Part shown: piece after piece, positions 28,954-37,672 of the stretch
Numbering within the stretch: the first letter of the stretch is position 1
Layout: each line of letters opens with the position of its first letter
Source of the DNA: Bacteroidota bacterium
GTDB lineage: Bacteria > Bacteroidota > Rhodothermia > Rhodothermales > UBA10348
Direction: 5' to 3'
DNA: 64,000 bases
Assembly: GCA_029262775.1 (NCBI GenBank)
Contig: JAJCYR010000059.1
Location: forward strand, 1-64,000
The notes under the pieces: model-generated
The model's database searches: none
Told to the model about the DNA's origin: nothing
What the model saw: only the letters and a program-made list of their open reading frames with translations
Translations under genes and position numbers: made by a program

Positions 28954-29852
28954 AACGGCGCTCGGCAGGTCTGAAGTTGGGCGTGCTCCTCGTCTGCGCT
29001 GGTGCCGTCAGTCCATCAATGGCACAGATCACCACAAACACGGCGCTTCCAGTGGGCAAGGGACAGGGAATTGTTCGCCTCCAATCCAGGGTTGTTCGAT
29101 CGAAGGATGATGCCGGTCCCGTGAATCGGGAATTGCGGGTCGTCGCGTTTCCGCTTGTTGGCGCCTATGGAGCGACATCCCGACTGGCGCTGTTTGGCGT
29201 CCTGCCGTTCGCCAGCAAGGACATGACCGTCTCATCGCCACAGGGCCGCCTCCAGCGGGATGATTCGGGACTGCTCGATGTGCGGCTCTTCGCAAGATAC
29301 ACGGCCTGGCAGCGCAACCGTCGCGGCGAGACCATGCGGCTTGCCCCGTTCGCAGGATTTGAGTTGCCGACAGGCACGGATGACAAAATGGATGACCAGG
29401 GCAAATTCCCCGGGCCTCTTCAGCTCGGAAGTGGGTCACTGGACGCATTCGCCGGCCTCGTCTACTCGTGGCAGACCTTTGACTGGCAGATCGATGCGTC
29501 AGCGGCATACGCCGTGAACTCCGAGGCCAATGACTTCCAGTTCGGAGATGAAATCCGGCTGGATCTGGCCACGAAAGCCCGTATTCTGCCCCGCCATCTG
29601 GGCGGGGGCATGCCCAGCTTCCTTTACGTCAATCTGGAGACAAACCTGATATGGCAGGATGAGAACGAAGTGGACAGCGTGACCGACCCGAATTCAGGCG
29701 GAACGACGTGGTATCTGGCACCCGGAATTCAATACGCCACGACGCGAATCATACTCGAAACGGCTCTTCAGATTCCTGCCGTACAGGATCTCAACGGGAT
29801 GGCTCTCGAGAACGATTACATATACACGATTGGCCTGCGCATCAACTTTTAA
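28950..29852 (+). CDS. outer-membrane beta-barrel protein (transporter-like)
   Basis: Signal peptide; amphipathic pattern; ends with IYTIGLRINF (C-terminal Phe); overlaps the upstream gene. Confidence 0.65.
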   Translation: MKRRSAGLKLGVLLVCAGAVSPSMAQITTNTALPVGKGQGIVRLQSRVVRSKDDAGPVNRELRVVAFPLVGAYGATSRLALFGVLPFASKDMTVSSPQGRLQRDDSGLLDVRLFARYTAWQRNRRGETMRLAPFAGFELPTGTDDKMDDQGKFPGPLQLGSGSLDAFAGLVYSWQTFDWQIDASAAYAVNSEANDFQFGDEIRLDLATKARILPRHLGGGMPSFLYVNLETNLIWQDENEVDSVTDPNSGGTTWYLAPGIQYATTRIILETALQIPAVQDLNGMALENDYIYTIGLRINF

Positions 29853-29867
29853 TTGACCCTTACGAAC

Positions 29868-30827
29868 ATGAACCGTAGCCTTCTCCGGCTGGTCCTTCCA
29901 ATACTCCCGCTGCTGGTACTCATCCTACCGGCTTGTCAGTTGTCGTCCGACGACATTCCGACATATCACGTGGTCAGCGAGTGGGGCCAGAGAGGCGCTG
30001 GACCGGGCGAGTTTACGGAGCCCATCGGTCTCGTAGTGAACGGGAGCGAGGTCTTCGTAAGCGATGCTGGCAACAACCGCATACAGGTATTTGACCTCGA
30101 CGGCCGCTTCCTGCGCCAATTTGGTGAAGGCGGGACAGCGCTCGGCGAGCTCGGGCGCCCGATGCACCTCGGCGTGCGTCGTGACACGCTGTACGTAGCA
30201 GAATACCTCAACGACCGCGTGCAGCTCTTCTCACCTGATGGGACATCCCTTGCCGCGTTTGGCACCGCAGGTACCGGAGCGGGGCAATTCGATGCGCCGA
30301 GCAGTGCCACCGTGGACGCGGAAGGCCGCATCCATGTGGCGGATTTCTACAACCAGCGCATTCAGATCCTTGATCCCGCGGGCAACATGACAAAGCAGAT
30401 CGGGACAACCGGAAAAGACAGTCGGGAGCCGGGCCAGTTCACATATCCAACGTCCGTGGCCCTCTTTCCGGACGGAGGATTCGTGGTCGCCGATGCCTAC
30501 AACCACCGCATCCAGGCATTTGGCCCCGACGGTGCGTTCCGATGGATGGTACCGGAAAACGTCGCCTGGGCAGATTCCGCCCGTGGTCATTTCAATGTGG
30601 CCACTTCGGTAGTCGTCAGCCAACAGAACATCATCCACGTGGCCGATTTCTACAACCATCGCATCCAGCTGATCTCAGAGAACGGTGAGTGGCTGTCCAC
30701 TTTTGGCACGCAGGGATCGGGGTCCGGACAATTCAACCTGCCCACAGGCATGGCCTTCGACGAGGAGGGAAATCTGTTCGTTGTTGACTTCGGAAACGAC
30801 CGCATCCAGAAATTTGAATCCCGGTAG
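29868..30827 (+). CDS. NHL-repeat lipoprotein
   Basis: Lipobox LLVLILPACQLS; repeats GEFTEPIGLVVNGSEVFVSDAGNNRIQVFD, HVADFYNQRIQILDPAGN. Confidence 0.85.
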   Translation: MNRSLLRLVLPILPLLVLILPACQLSSDDIPTYHVVSEWGQRGAGPGEFTEPIGLVVNGSEVFVSDAGNNRIQVFDLDGRFLRQFGEGGTALGELGRPMHLGVRRDTLYVAEYLNDRVQLFSPDGTSLAAFGTAGTGAGQFDAPSSATVDAEGRIHVADFYNQRIQILDPAGNMTKQIGTTGKDSREPGQFTYPTSVALFPDGGFVVADAYNHRIQAFGPDGAFRWMVPENVAWADSARGHFNVATSVVVSQQNIIHVADFYNHRIQLISENGEWLSTFGTQGSGSGQFNLPTGMAFDEEGNLFVVDFGNDRIQKFESR

Positions 30828-30834
30828 GCGAGGC

Positions 30835-31224
30835 ATGACACGAGGCGAAGTTGCAAGACGCACCCACATAGGCAGCGAGACAGTTCGCTATTACGAGCAA
30901 CGGGGTCTGCTTCCCAAACCTCCCCGCAGTGCCGGAGGGTTTCGCAGGTACGACGAAGCGTATGTGCGGCGTATCCGTTTCATCAAGCAGGCCAAGGAGT
31001 TGGGGTTCACTTTGATGGAAATCAAGGAGCTGCTCACCCTGCGGTTGGACCCGGAAACAGACTGTGGCGACGTGAAGCATCATGCGGAGATGAAACTCGC
31101 CGATGTCACGAAAAAAATTGAGGGCCTGAAGCAGATTCGGGCGGCACTCATGGAGTTGACCCTCAACTGCGAAGGCCGTGGGCCAGTCAGCGACTGTCCC
31201 ATTCTGGACGCTCTGGACGTGTGA
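30835..31224 (+). CDS. merR: MerR-family regulator with mercury-type cysteine triad
   Basis: ARRTHIGSETVRYYEQRGLLPKPPRSAGGFRRYDEAYVRRIRFIKQAKELGFTLMEIKELL; Cys77/112/121 spacing (35, 9) equals Tn501 MerR Cys82/117/126. Confidence 0.85.
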   Translation: MTRGEVARRTHIGSETVRYYEQRGLLPKPPRSAGGFRRYDEAYVRRIRFIKQAKELGFTLMEIKELLTLRLDPETDCGDVKHHAEMKLADVTKKIEGLKQIRAALMELTLNCEGRGPVSDCPILDALDV

Positions 31225-31256
31225 TGAGGGGAGAAAGAATATGAACTACGCAAGCC

Positions 31257-31562
31257 TCAATGTGGGCCTTCCTCTTCCTCTTCCCGCCAGGCCAGATGGA
31301 AAGCTACGTAGCCCGCCCCCGCCACGCTCACAATCTGCAGCCCGTGGAGCCACCAGACGGGTCGACCCTTGAGCCGGACGAAACGGGTCTCAATGGTTTC
31401 GCCCTTCAGCGTTGACTGCCCAACGACCGGATTCCGGTAAAACGGCGCCCACGCCAAGTCACCCGTCGATTCAATGCGCCAGGGGATGTAAAACAGTGCC
31501 ACGACAAAAAGTGCGATCACGGTCGTACCCAGTACACCGCGCTGCGTGTGGTTCATGATCAT
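31257..31562 (-). CDS. small membrane protein, conserved hypothetical
   Basis: MIMNHTQRGVLGTTVIALFVVALFYIPWRIES...WWLHGLQIVSVAGAGYVAFHLAWREEEEE, two TM segments. Confidence 0.6.
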   Translation of the reverse strand: MIMNHTQRGVLGTTVIALFVVALFYIPWRIESTGDLAWAPFYRNPVVGQSTLKGETIETRFVRLKGRPVWWLHGLQIVSVAGAGYVAFHLAWREEEEEGPH

Positions 31563-31612
31563 GGTCAATGCGGCGGGCTGTCGCCGTGCTGTCTCAGGTT
31601 CAAACCCGGACA

Positions 31613-31688
31613 TGGTACCGCGTACGGGATTTGAACCCGTGTTACCGGCGTGAGAGGCCAGCGTCCTAGACCCCTAGACGAACGCGGC
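31613..31688 (-). tRNA. tRNA-Glu (anticodon CUC)
   Basis: Reverse complement gccgcgttcgtctaggggtctaggacgctggcctctcacgccggtaacacgggttcaaatcccgtacgcggtacca folds as a cloverleaf with encoded CCA. Confidence 0.95.
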
Positions 31689-31751
31689 GTTGGGGGCGGC
31701 GATATACCGTGAGGCCCGTCTGCGAGTTCCGCGCTGAGTTCCGAGCCGAGT

Positions 31752-32099
31752 TCAGCTCTTCTTTTTCGTCTTTTTGCTCGCTGCCAGCTGCGCTCCTTCC
31801 AGCGCTTTCCTGCTCCATGACGTGAGCATATCCCTATTTTCCAGAACATCAATTGGTACGGTCCAATAGGCCATGGTCCGCTCGTCGCCGTACGGACGGA
31901 ATGGCTCTGAATCGGCCTCCACGAAATCCTGGAGGTTGTAGGGACCGACCTTCAGGTAGAGCTGATCGTCATGGACCATGGCGAAAATCGTCCCGTCTCC
32001 ATAAATGGAGACTGCGCCGAACATGGGACGTGAATGTAGCGCGGCCACGTCGGAAAGCAGCTCGAGAACAAAAGCAAGGTATTCTTCAGAATTGGCCAT
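31752..32099 (-). CDS. TfoX N-terminal domain protein
   Basis: LELLSDVAALHSRPMFGAVSIYGDGTIFAMVHDDQLYLKVGPYNLQDFVEADSEPFRPYG. Confidence 0.85.
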   Translation of the reverse strand: MANSEEYLAFVLELLSDVAALHSRPMFGAVSIYGDGTIFAMVHDDQLYLKVGPYNLQDFVEADSEPFRPYGDERTMAYWTVPIDVLENRDMLTSWSRKALEGAQLAASKKTKKKS

Positions 32100-32109
32100 A
32101 AGGATCTCT

Positions 32110-33243
32110 TCATTGTGCCAGGAAAACCAGCAGGAATTCCCGGGCGCGCTGCAGACTGCCGGAGAGCGTAAAGGGGTCGTGGGCGCCGCCCGTGTAGAAG
32201 AAGGCTTCGAAGTCGGGCGCCGTGCGGCCAACGGCGGCCATGGCGGCCGAGAGGCTCTGGGACTGGGACACCGGGACGATGGCATCGGACGTACCATGGT
32301 GCACCTGTACGCGCGACAGGTCACTCGCCCACAGGACGGGCGAGCGGCGGGCCAGTTCAAGGCGCATGACGCCCAGCGAAAGCTCACCCCGCGAGAGGGG
32401 CACTATAAAGCGCGAGTTGAGCACGTCAATACCAGGCAGGTCGCGGGGTGCGCCATCGAGGGCCTCCTCGAACACGTCCTGCGCATAATCGCCGTAGAAA
32501 TCCGCCGGTCCGAAAAAGTCCACGACGCCCACCACGCGCGGATCGCGCACATCCATGAGCAGCCCAACGCCGGCGCCGCGGCTGAATCCGAGGACGACCG
32601 TGCGGCTCACATCGGCCGCCGGTTCTACCTGATCGGCCACGCTGAGGAGCGAGAGGGCGTCATCCACATCATAATCCCAGGGACTCGCCTGGCCGCCAGA
32701 CACCCACATCTGCCCGTCGAACGACAGCGGTTCGTCGCGGAATGAGGGAACCACGACGACATAACCCGCCGCGACGTCCGGGAAAAGCCCCAGCAGCTGC
32801 AGCGCTTCGTCGTCCACGCTGACGCCCGCATCTCCCCCGTGCGCATAGACGAGCACCGGCGCACTTTCAGGCGCCAGCCCGTCGGGGGTGATGATGGCGC
32901 CGTAATGTTTGACCGCATCCGTGCCGAAAGGACCCGGCACCATGTGAGACACGACCCGGACGGTTACGTCGAGTCCGCCAACAGACACCCGCGACTCTAC
33001 GTGTTCAGCTACACCGACGGCCGCGACCAGGCGCGTCGACCAGTCGGCTTCCACGGTGGCCAGTTCAGCCTGTGTGGGCGGCGCAAATACGGCATCAGTA
33101 TTGACTGCGATGGGTAGACGCGCCGGTCCCGTTCCGCCCCCACTGTCACAACCAGCCAGAACCAGGACAAGAAGTACGGCAAACCATGGCGCGCGCAGGC
33201 GTGCGTGGTCCGTGAACAGTATGGAATCGGGATGGTAACGCAT
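32110..33243 (-). CDS. alpha/beta hydrolase (prolyl-oligopeptidase-like) lipoprotein
   Basis: VYAHGGDAGVS, VLGFSRGAGVGLLMD nucleophile elbow, VHHGTSDAIVPVSQS. Confidence 0.8.
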   Translation of the reverse strand: MRYHPDSILFTDHARLRAPWFAVLLVLVLAGCDSGGGTGPARLPIAVNTDAVFAPPTQAELATVEADWSTRLVAAVGVAEHVESRVSVGGLDVTVRVVSHMVPGPFGTDAVKHYGAIITPDGLAPESAPVLVYAHGGDAGVSVDDEALQLLGLFPDVAAGYVVVVPSFRDEPLSFDGQMWVSGGQASPWDYDVDDALSLLSVADQVEPAADVSRTVVLGFSRGAGVGLLMDVRDPRVVGVVDFFGPADFYGDYAQDVFEEALDGAPRDLPGIDVLNSRFIVPLSRGELSLGVMRLELARRSPVLWASDLSRVQVHHGTSDAIVPVSQSQSLSAAMAAVGRTAPDFEAFFYTGGAHDPFTLSGSLQRAREFLLVFLAQ

Positions 33244-33358
33244 AGGCAGATGCAGGGCACGTGGCTGGAATTCGGCCTTCCTACGTTTCCGTCGTCACGG
33301 GGATTCCCTTACAAGAATATGAGGCCAATATGAATTCATTTTTCCGGCCATGTACCTT

Positions 33359-33405
33359 ATTTAGATCGTGTCTAAATTCATCGTCGTATCTGGACTCAGT
33401 CTAAA
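33359..33405. promoter_or_regulatory. paired 17-mer operators upstream of TonB receptor
   Basis: TTTAGATCGTGTCTAAA (33360-33376) and TCTGGACTCAGTCTAAA (33389-33405), both fitting TTTAGAC-N3-GTCTAAA, centres 29 bp apart. Confidence 0.65.
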
Positions 33406-33426
33406 CAAGACCTATAAGCAAACACC

Positions 33427-35895
33427 ATGATCGCACTGCTACGCGTCGGCGTTTTGGCCGCCTTTCTGCTCGCTTTCTCCGCATCCGCATCCACATCCAC
33501 ATCCGTCCACGCCCAGTCAAACGGCCGCATTTCGGGTATTGTATTCGCGTCCGACACCGGCGAGACCATACCGGGCGCCAACGTGGAGCTGGTCGGAACC
33601 ACCTTCGGCGCCGCCGCCGACATGCGGGGCCGTTTTGACATTTCAGGCCTCCCTGCCGCGCCGTACGTGCTCCGCGTATCGACCCTCGGGTACGCCACGA
33701 GCACATTCAATGTCCGCGTTTTGGCAGGCGAAAGCGCCACCGTACGCATCCCCCTGGAACCCACCATACTTGAAATCCCCGAGCTGATTGTGGAGCGCGA
33801 AAGCATGCTGGCCCACCCACTCGGCATGGACGGCATTCCGGGATCGGCCCACCGCGTTACGGCCCGGTCGCTCGAGAAATTCGAGGCCAATGACATCAAC
33901 CGCGCGCTGCGGAGTGTGCCCGGATTGAACCTGCAGGAGGAAGACGGCTACGGTCTGCGCCCCAACATCGGCATCCGCGGGAGCGGCGCCGAGCGCAGTT
34001 CGAAAATCAGCATCATGGAAGACGGCGTGCTCGTCGCTCCGGCACCCTACGCGGCATCGGCCGCCTACTACTTCCCGACCGTCGGACGCATGGAGGAAAT
34101 CGAAATCCGGAAAGGATCGAGCCAGATCAAATACGGCCCGTACACAACGGGCGGCGCCATCAACCTGATCTCGAAATCCATTCCCGAAAAGCTGTCGGGA
34201 GAGGCGCGCGTGCTCGCGGGCGAGGAGGAAAGCCTGACGGTCGAAGGCTTCGTGGGCAACTCATGGAAGCACGGCGGTTTCCTGGTCCAGGCCTTCAACG
34301 CACAGACCGACGGCTACAAGGAGCTCGATGGCGGAAGTAACACCGGCTTCAACAAGACGGACATCATGCTCAAGGGCCGCATCAATACAGCAAAAAGCGC
34401 AGCCATCTACCAGGCGTTGTCCGTGAAAGCCCTCTTCACGGACGAAGTGTCCGACGAAACGTACCTCGGGCTGACCGATGCGGACTTCCGCGCCACTCCC
34501 AATCGGCGCTACGCGGGATCGGCCGAGGACGAGATGAACACCGAGTACCGCCAGGTCATGCTGCGTCACCTCGTGGTGCCGCGTGAAAACCTGAAAATCA
34601 CCACAACCGCCTACCGATCGACATTTGCGCGCAACTGGTACAAGCTCGACAAGGTGGGCGGCGTATCGATTTCCAGTCTGCTCGAGGAGCCGGCCGATCA
34701 CGCACAGGAATTCAGTGTCGTGCAGGGACTTTCGACCAATACATCGACCCCGCTGAACGTAAAGGCCAACAACCGGGAATACCTCTCGCGGGGCATCCAG
34801 TCGGCCATGCAATACCAGACAGATACCCGGGCGGGAGCGCTCGATATCGAACTCGGGGTGCGCATCCATGAGGATGAAATGGACCGCTTTCAATGGGTCG
34901 ACGGATTTGTCATGACGGGGTCGGGCATGAACCTGGTCGCGCCCGGCGTGCCGGGAACGGACTCGAACCGCATTGAAACGGCGACGGCCACGGCGTTTTT
35001 CGTGCAGCCACGCCTCATGGCGGGCCGCGTGACCATCCAGCCCGGGCTGCGCTACGAGAATATTTCCATCCGCCGCGAGGATTTCGGAAAGAGCGATGTG
35101 GAGCGTACGGGCGCGAACCTTGCGGAGCGCCGGAACGAGGTCGATGTCTGGATTCCGGGTGTGGGCATATCTGCTGAAATCCGGCCCGGCGCGACGATGT
35201 TTGGCGGCGTGCACCGCGGATTTGCGCCTCCTGGATCGACCGTGGGGACCGATCCCGAGAAGAGCGTCAACTACGAACTCGGGGCGCGCTACCATGACGG
35301 CGCCCGCCGCGCCGAAGTGGCCTTTTTCTACAACGACTTCGAAAACCTGCTGGGGACCGATCTCGCGGCTGGCGGCGGTACGGGCAGCGGCGACCTCTTC
35401 AACGGCGGTGAGGCCAGCGTGCGCGGCATTGAGATCACAGCGGGCGAAAACCTGGGCCGCTTCCTGGACTGGCGCTTCTCTGTTCCGGTTGGCGTGTCCT
35501 ACACGTTTACCGATGCCACGTTCAAAACGTCCTTTGCCAGTGACTTTGCCAACTGGGGCGACGTCGACAAGGACGACGAACTGCCGTACGTGCCGCGCAA
35601 CCAGTTCACGGTCGACGTCGGGCTGAACACCGGCGATTTCGACCTCGCGCTCCAGGGCACGTGGGTCGATGACATGCGGACCGTTGCTGGTCAGGGCGAT
35701 TTCGTGCCCGAACAGTCGGTCGAGTCGTTCTTCGTGGCCGAATTCTCTGCAGGATACGAGGTCAACCCGAACGTGCGTATCTTTGGCATTGTCCGTAACC
35801 TGTTTGACGAAGAATATGCCGTGGCACGCCGCCCGGCAGGATTGCGCCCGGGACTGCCCCGAACCATCCTTGCCGGTATGCGTGTCACATTCTGA
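33427..35895 (+). CDS. TonB-dependent receptor with CarboxypepD_reg-like N-terminal domain (FecA-like, iron/siderophore type)
   Basis: ISGIVFASDTGETIPGANVEL; plug ALRSVPGLNLQEEDGYGLRPNIGIRGSGAERSSKISIMEDGVLVAPAPYAASAAYYFPTVGRMEEIEIRKGSSQIKYGPYTTGGAINLISK. Confidence 0.9.
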   Translation: MIALLRVGVLAAFLLAFSASASTSTSVHAQSNGRISGIVFASDTGETIPGANVELVGTTFGAAADMRGRFDISGLPAAPYVLRVSTLGYATSTFNVRVLAGESATVRIPLEPTILEIPELIVERESMLAHPLGMDGIPGSAHRVTARSLEKFEANDINRALRSVPGLNLQEEDGYGLRPNIGIRGSGAERSSKISIMEDGVLVAPAPYAASAAYYFPTVGRMEEIEIRKGSSQIKYGPYTTGGAINLISKSIPEKLSGEARVLAGEEESLTVEGFVGNSWKHGGFLVQAFNAQTDGYKELDGGSNTGFNKTDIMLKGRINTAKSAAIYQALSVKALFTDEVSDETYLGLTDADFRATPNRRYAGSAEDEMNTEYRQVMLRHLVVPRENLKITTTAYRSTFARNWYKLDKVGGVSISSLLEEPADHAQEFSVVQGLSTNTSTPLNVKANNREYLSRGIQSAMQYQTDTRAGALDIELGVRIHEDEMDRFQWVDGFVMTGSGMNLVAPGVPGTDSNRIETATATAFFVQPRLMAGRVTIQPGLRYENISIRREDFGKSDVERTGANLAERRNEVDVWIPGVGISAEIRPGATMFGGVHRGFAPPGSTVGTDPEKSVNYELGARYHDGARRAEVAFFYNDFENLLGTDLAAGGGTGSGDLFNGGEASVRGIEITAGENLGRFLDWRFSVPVGVSYTFTDATFKTSFASDFANWGDVDKDDELPYVPRNQFTVDVGLNTGDFDLALQGTWVDDMRTVAGQGDFVPEQSVESFFVAEFSAGYEVNPNVRIFGIVRNLFDEEYAVARRPAGLRPGLPRTILAGMRVTF

Positions 35896-35901
35896 CACGC
35901 C

Positions 35902-37050
35902 ATGATTTATTTCGACAACAACGCCACAACCCCTGTCGAGCCCACCGTGCTTGACCGTATGCTCCCGTTCTTTTCGGAGCACTACGGAAATCCGTCCAAT
36001 ACCGCGCACGCCATGGGCTGGGCGGCGGGCGAGGCGGTTGAAATGGCCCGGGAAGACGTCGCAGCCCTTATTTCCGCCGAGCCCGAACTGGTGACCTTCA
36101 CCTCCGGCGCCACGGAAGCCATCAACATGGCCGTCTGCGGCGTCGTTGATCCGCTGGTGCGCGCCAGGAAAGCGGGCCACCTGATCACGGTCGCCACCGA
36201 ACACAAGGCGGTCCTGGCCGCCATGGAGCGGGCCGCTGGCCTTGCGGGCATGTCGCTCACGGTGCTTCCGGTAGATGCGGCGGGGTGCGTCAGCCCGAAC
36301 GACATTGCCCGGGCACTGACGCCCGAGACGGTGCTCACCGCCGTCATGTGGGCGAACAACGAAACGGGCACCGTGCAGCCCATTGCGGAGATCGCGGACG
36401 TGCTCTCGCGCCACCGGTCGCTCTTTCTGACCGATGCCACGCAGGCCGTCGGCAAACTCCCGGTCACCATGGAGGGCATTGATCTTCTGACGCTCTCGGC
36501 GCACAAACTCTACGGCCCCAAAGGCACGGGCGCGCTCGTCGCGCGGCGGGGCCTGCGCATGGATCCGCTCATGATTGGTGGCGCCCAGGAGGGCGGCCGC
36601 CGCGCCGGCACGCTGAACGTTCCCGGGATTGTGGGTCTGGGCGCGGCCTGCCAGGTCGCGGCCGAGCATATGGAGCGCGACTACCGGGACATGCTTGCGC
36701 GGCGCGACCGCTTCGAGGCGGGCCTCGCCGACCTGGCAGAGCGCTCGGGAACCGAAATCATCCTGAACAGCGCCGAGGCCGAGCGCCTCCCACAGACCAC
36801 GAACGCCACCTTCCGCGGCATCAAGGCCAAGGAAATGATAGCCAGCATCGGGACCATCGCCGCATCGACCGGAAGCGCCTGCAACACCGGAAAAGGGGCC
36901 GGTAGCCACGTGCTCAAGGCCATGGGCGTGAACGCGGCCGATGGCGAGGGCACGGTCCGCTTTTCGATGGGCCGGCACACAACCAGCGCCGAAATTGACC
37001 AGGCGCTCGAAGCCATTGGAGCGTGGCTCGGCGAGGCCGTCTCGGCCTAA
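35902..37050 (+). CDS. cysteine desulfurase (NifS/IscS-like)
   Basis: MIYFDNNATTPVEP, ATEHKAVL, MWANNETGTVQPI, LSAHKLYGPKGTGAL, STGSACNTG. Confidence 0.92.
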   Translation: MIYFDNNATTPVEPTVLDRMLPFFSEHYGNPSNTAHAMGWAAGEAVEMAREDVAALISAEPELVTFTSGATEAINMAVCGVVDPLVRARKAGHLITVATEHKAVLAAMERAAGLAGMSLTVLPVDAAGCVSPNDIARALTPETVLTAVMWANNETGTVQPIAEIADVLSRHRSLFLTDATQAVGKLPVTMEGIDLLTLSAHKLYGPKGTGALVARRGLRMDPLMIGGAQEGGRRAGTLNVPGIVGLGAACQVAAEHMERDYRDMLARRDRFEAGLADLAERSGTEIILNSAEAERLPQTTNATFRGIKAKEMIASIGTIAASTGSACNTGKGAGSHVLKAMGVNAADGEGTVRFSMGRHTTSAEIDQALEAIGAWLGEAVSA

Positions 37051-37119
37051 AAGCGACCGACATGCGGGGCCGTACCCACCGAGCGAACACGCGCCCCGAC
37101 TGATCGTACGAGCCTTCTA

Positions 37120-37653
37120 ATGGAAACACTGCCTACATCCCCGCCCGAGCCCTTCATTCGGAACCGCGTCGCCGAGAGCCCCATCGAGGTTTTCAACCTG
37201 GAGGAACTTTGGGGCGATGCGAAGCTCATGACGTTTGATCTCGCGGCGTTTCTGGAGAAGGGGTTCATTCTGCGCGAGAAGGCCTTCCGCGCTGCGGCGC
37301 GCGACTACGACTGGGAGCAGTTTACAGGCGCCCATGTGGCGCTCACGTGCACGACCAATGCCATCGTGCCTCCCTGGGCCTGGATGCTCGTCGCGTCAAA
37401 GGCATCCGGAGCCGCGCGCTCGGCGACCGTCGGCGACGAGGCGACCGTCCAAACGGCCGTGTTCACACGGCTCCTGGCCGGTTTCGACTGGTCCCGATTC
37501 GAGGACCGGATTATGGTCATAAAGGGGTGCGGGAGTCGGAATGTACCGGCGTCGGCCTACGCCGAGGCAACCGCGCACCTCATGGGAGTGGCCCGCAAAA
37601 TCATGTACGGTGAGCCGTGCTCGAGCGTGCCCATCTGGCGGCAGCCATCATAA
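37120..37653 (+). CDS. DUF2480 family protein
   Basis: IEVFNLEELWGDAKLMTFDLAAFLEKGFILREKAFRAAARDYDWEQFTGAHVALTCTTNAIVPPWAWMLVASK; CGS...EATAHLM. Confidence 0.8.
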   Translation: METLPTSPPEPFIRNRVAESPIEVFNLEELWGDAKLMTFDLAAFLEKGFILREKAFRAAARDYDWEQFTGAHVALTCTTNAIVPPWAWMLVASKASGAARSATVGDEATVQTAVFTRLLAGFDWSRFEDRIMVIKGCGSRNVPASAYAEATAHLMGVARKIMYGEPCSSVPIWRQPS

Positions 37654-37672
37654 AAAAAGCCGCCCGCCCGTA

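Noticed and set aside
34261-36978. 905-aa minus-strand ORF
   Set aside because: Antisense to the TonB receptor and cysteine desulfurase; His/Arg/Gly-rich low-similarity composition typical of a GC-rich shadow ORF
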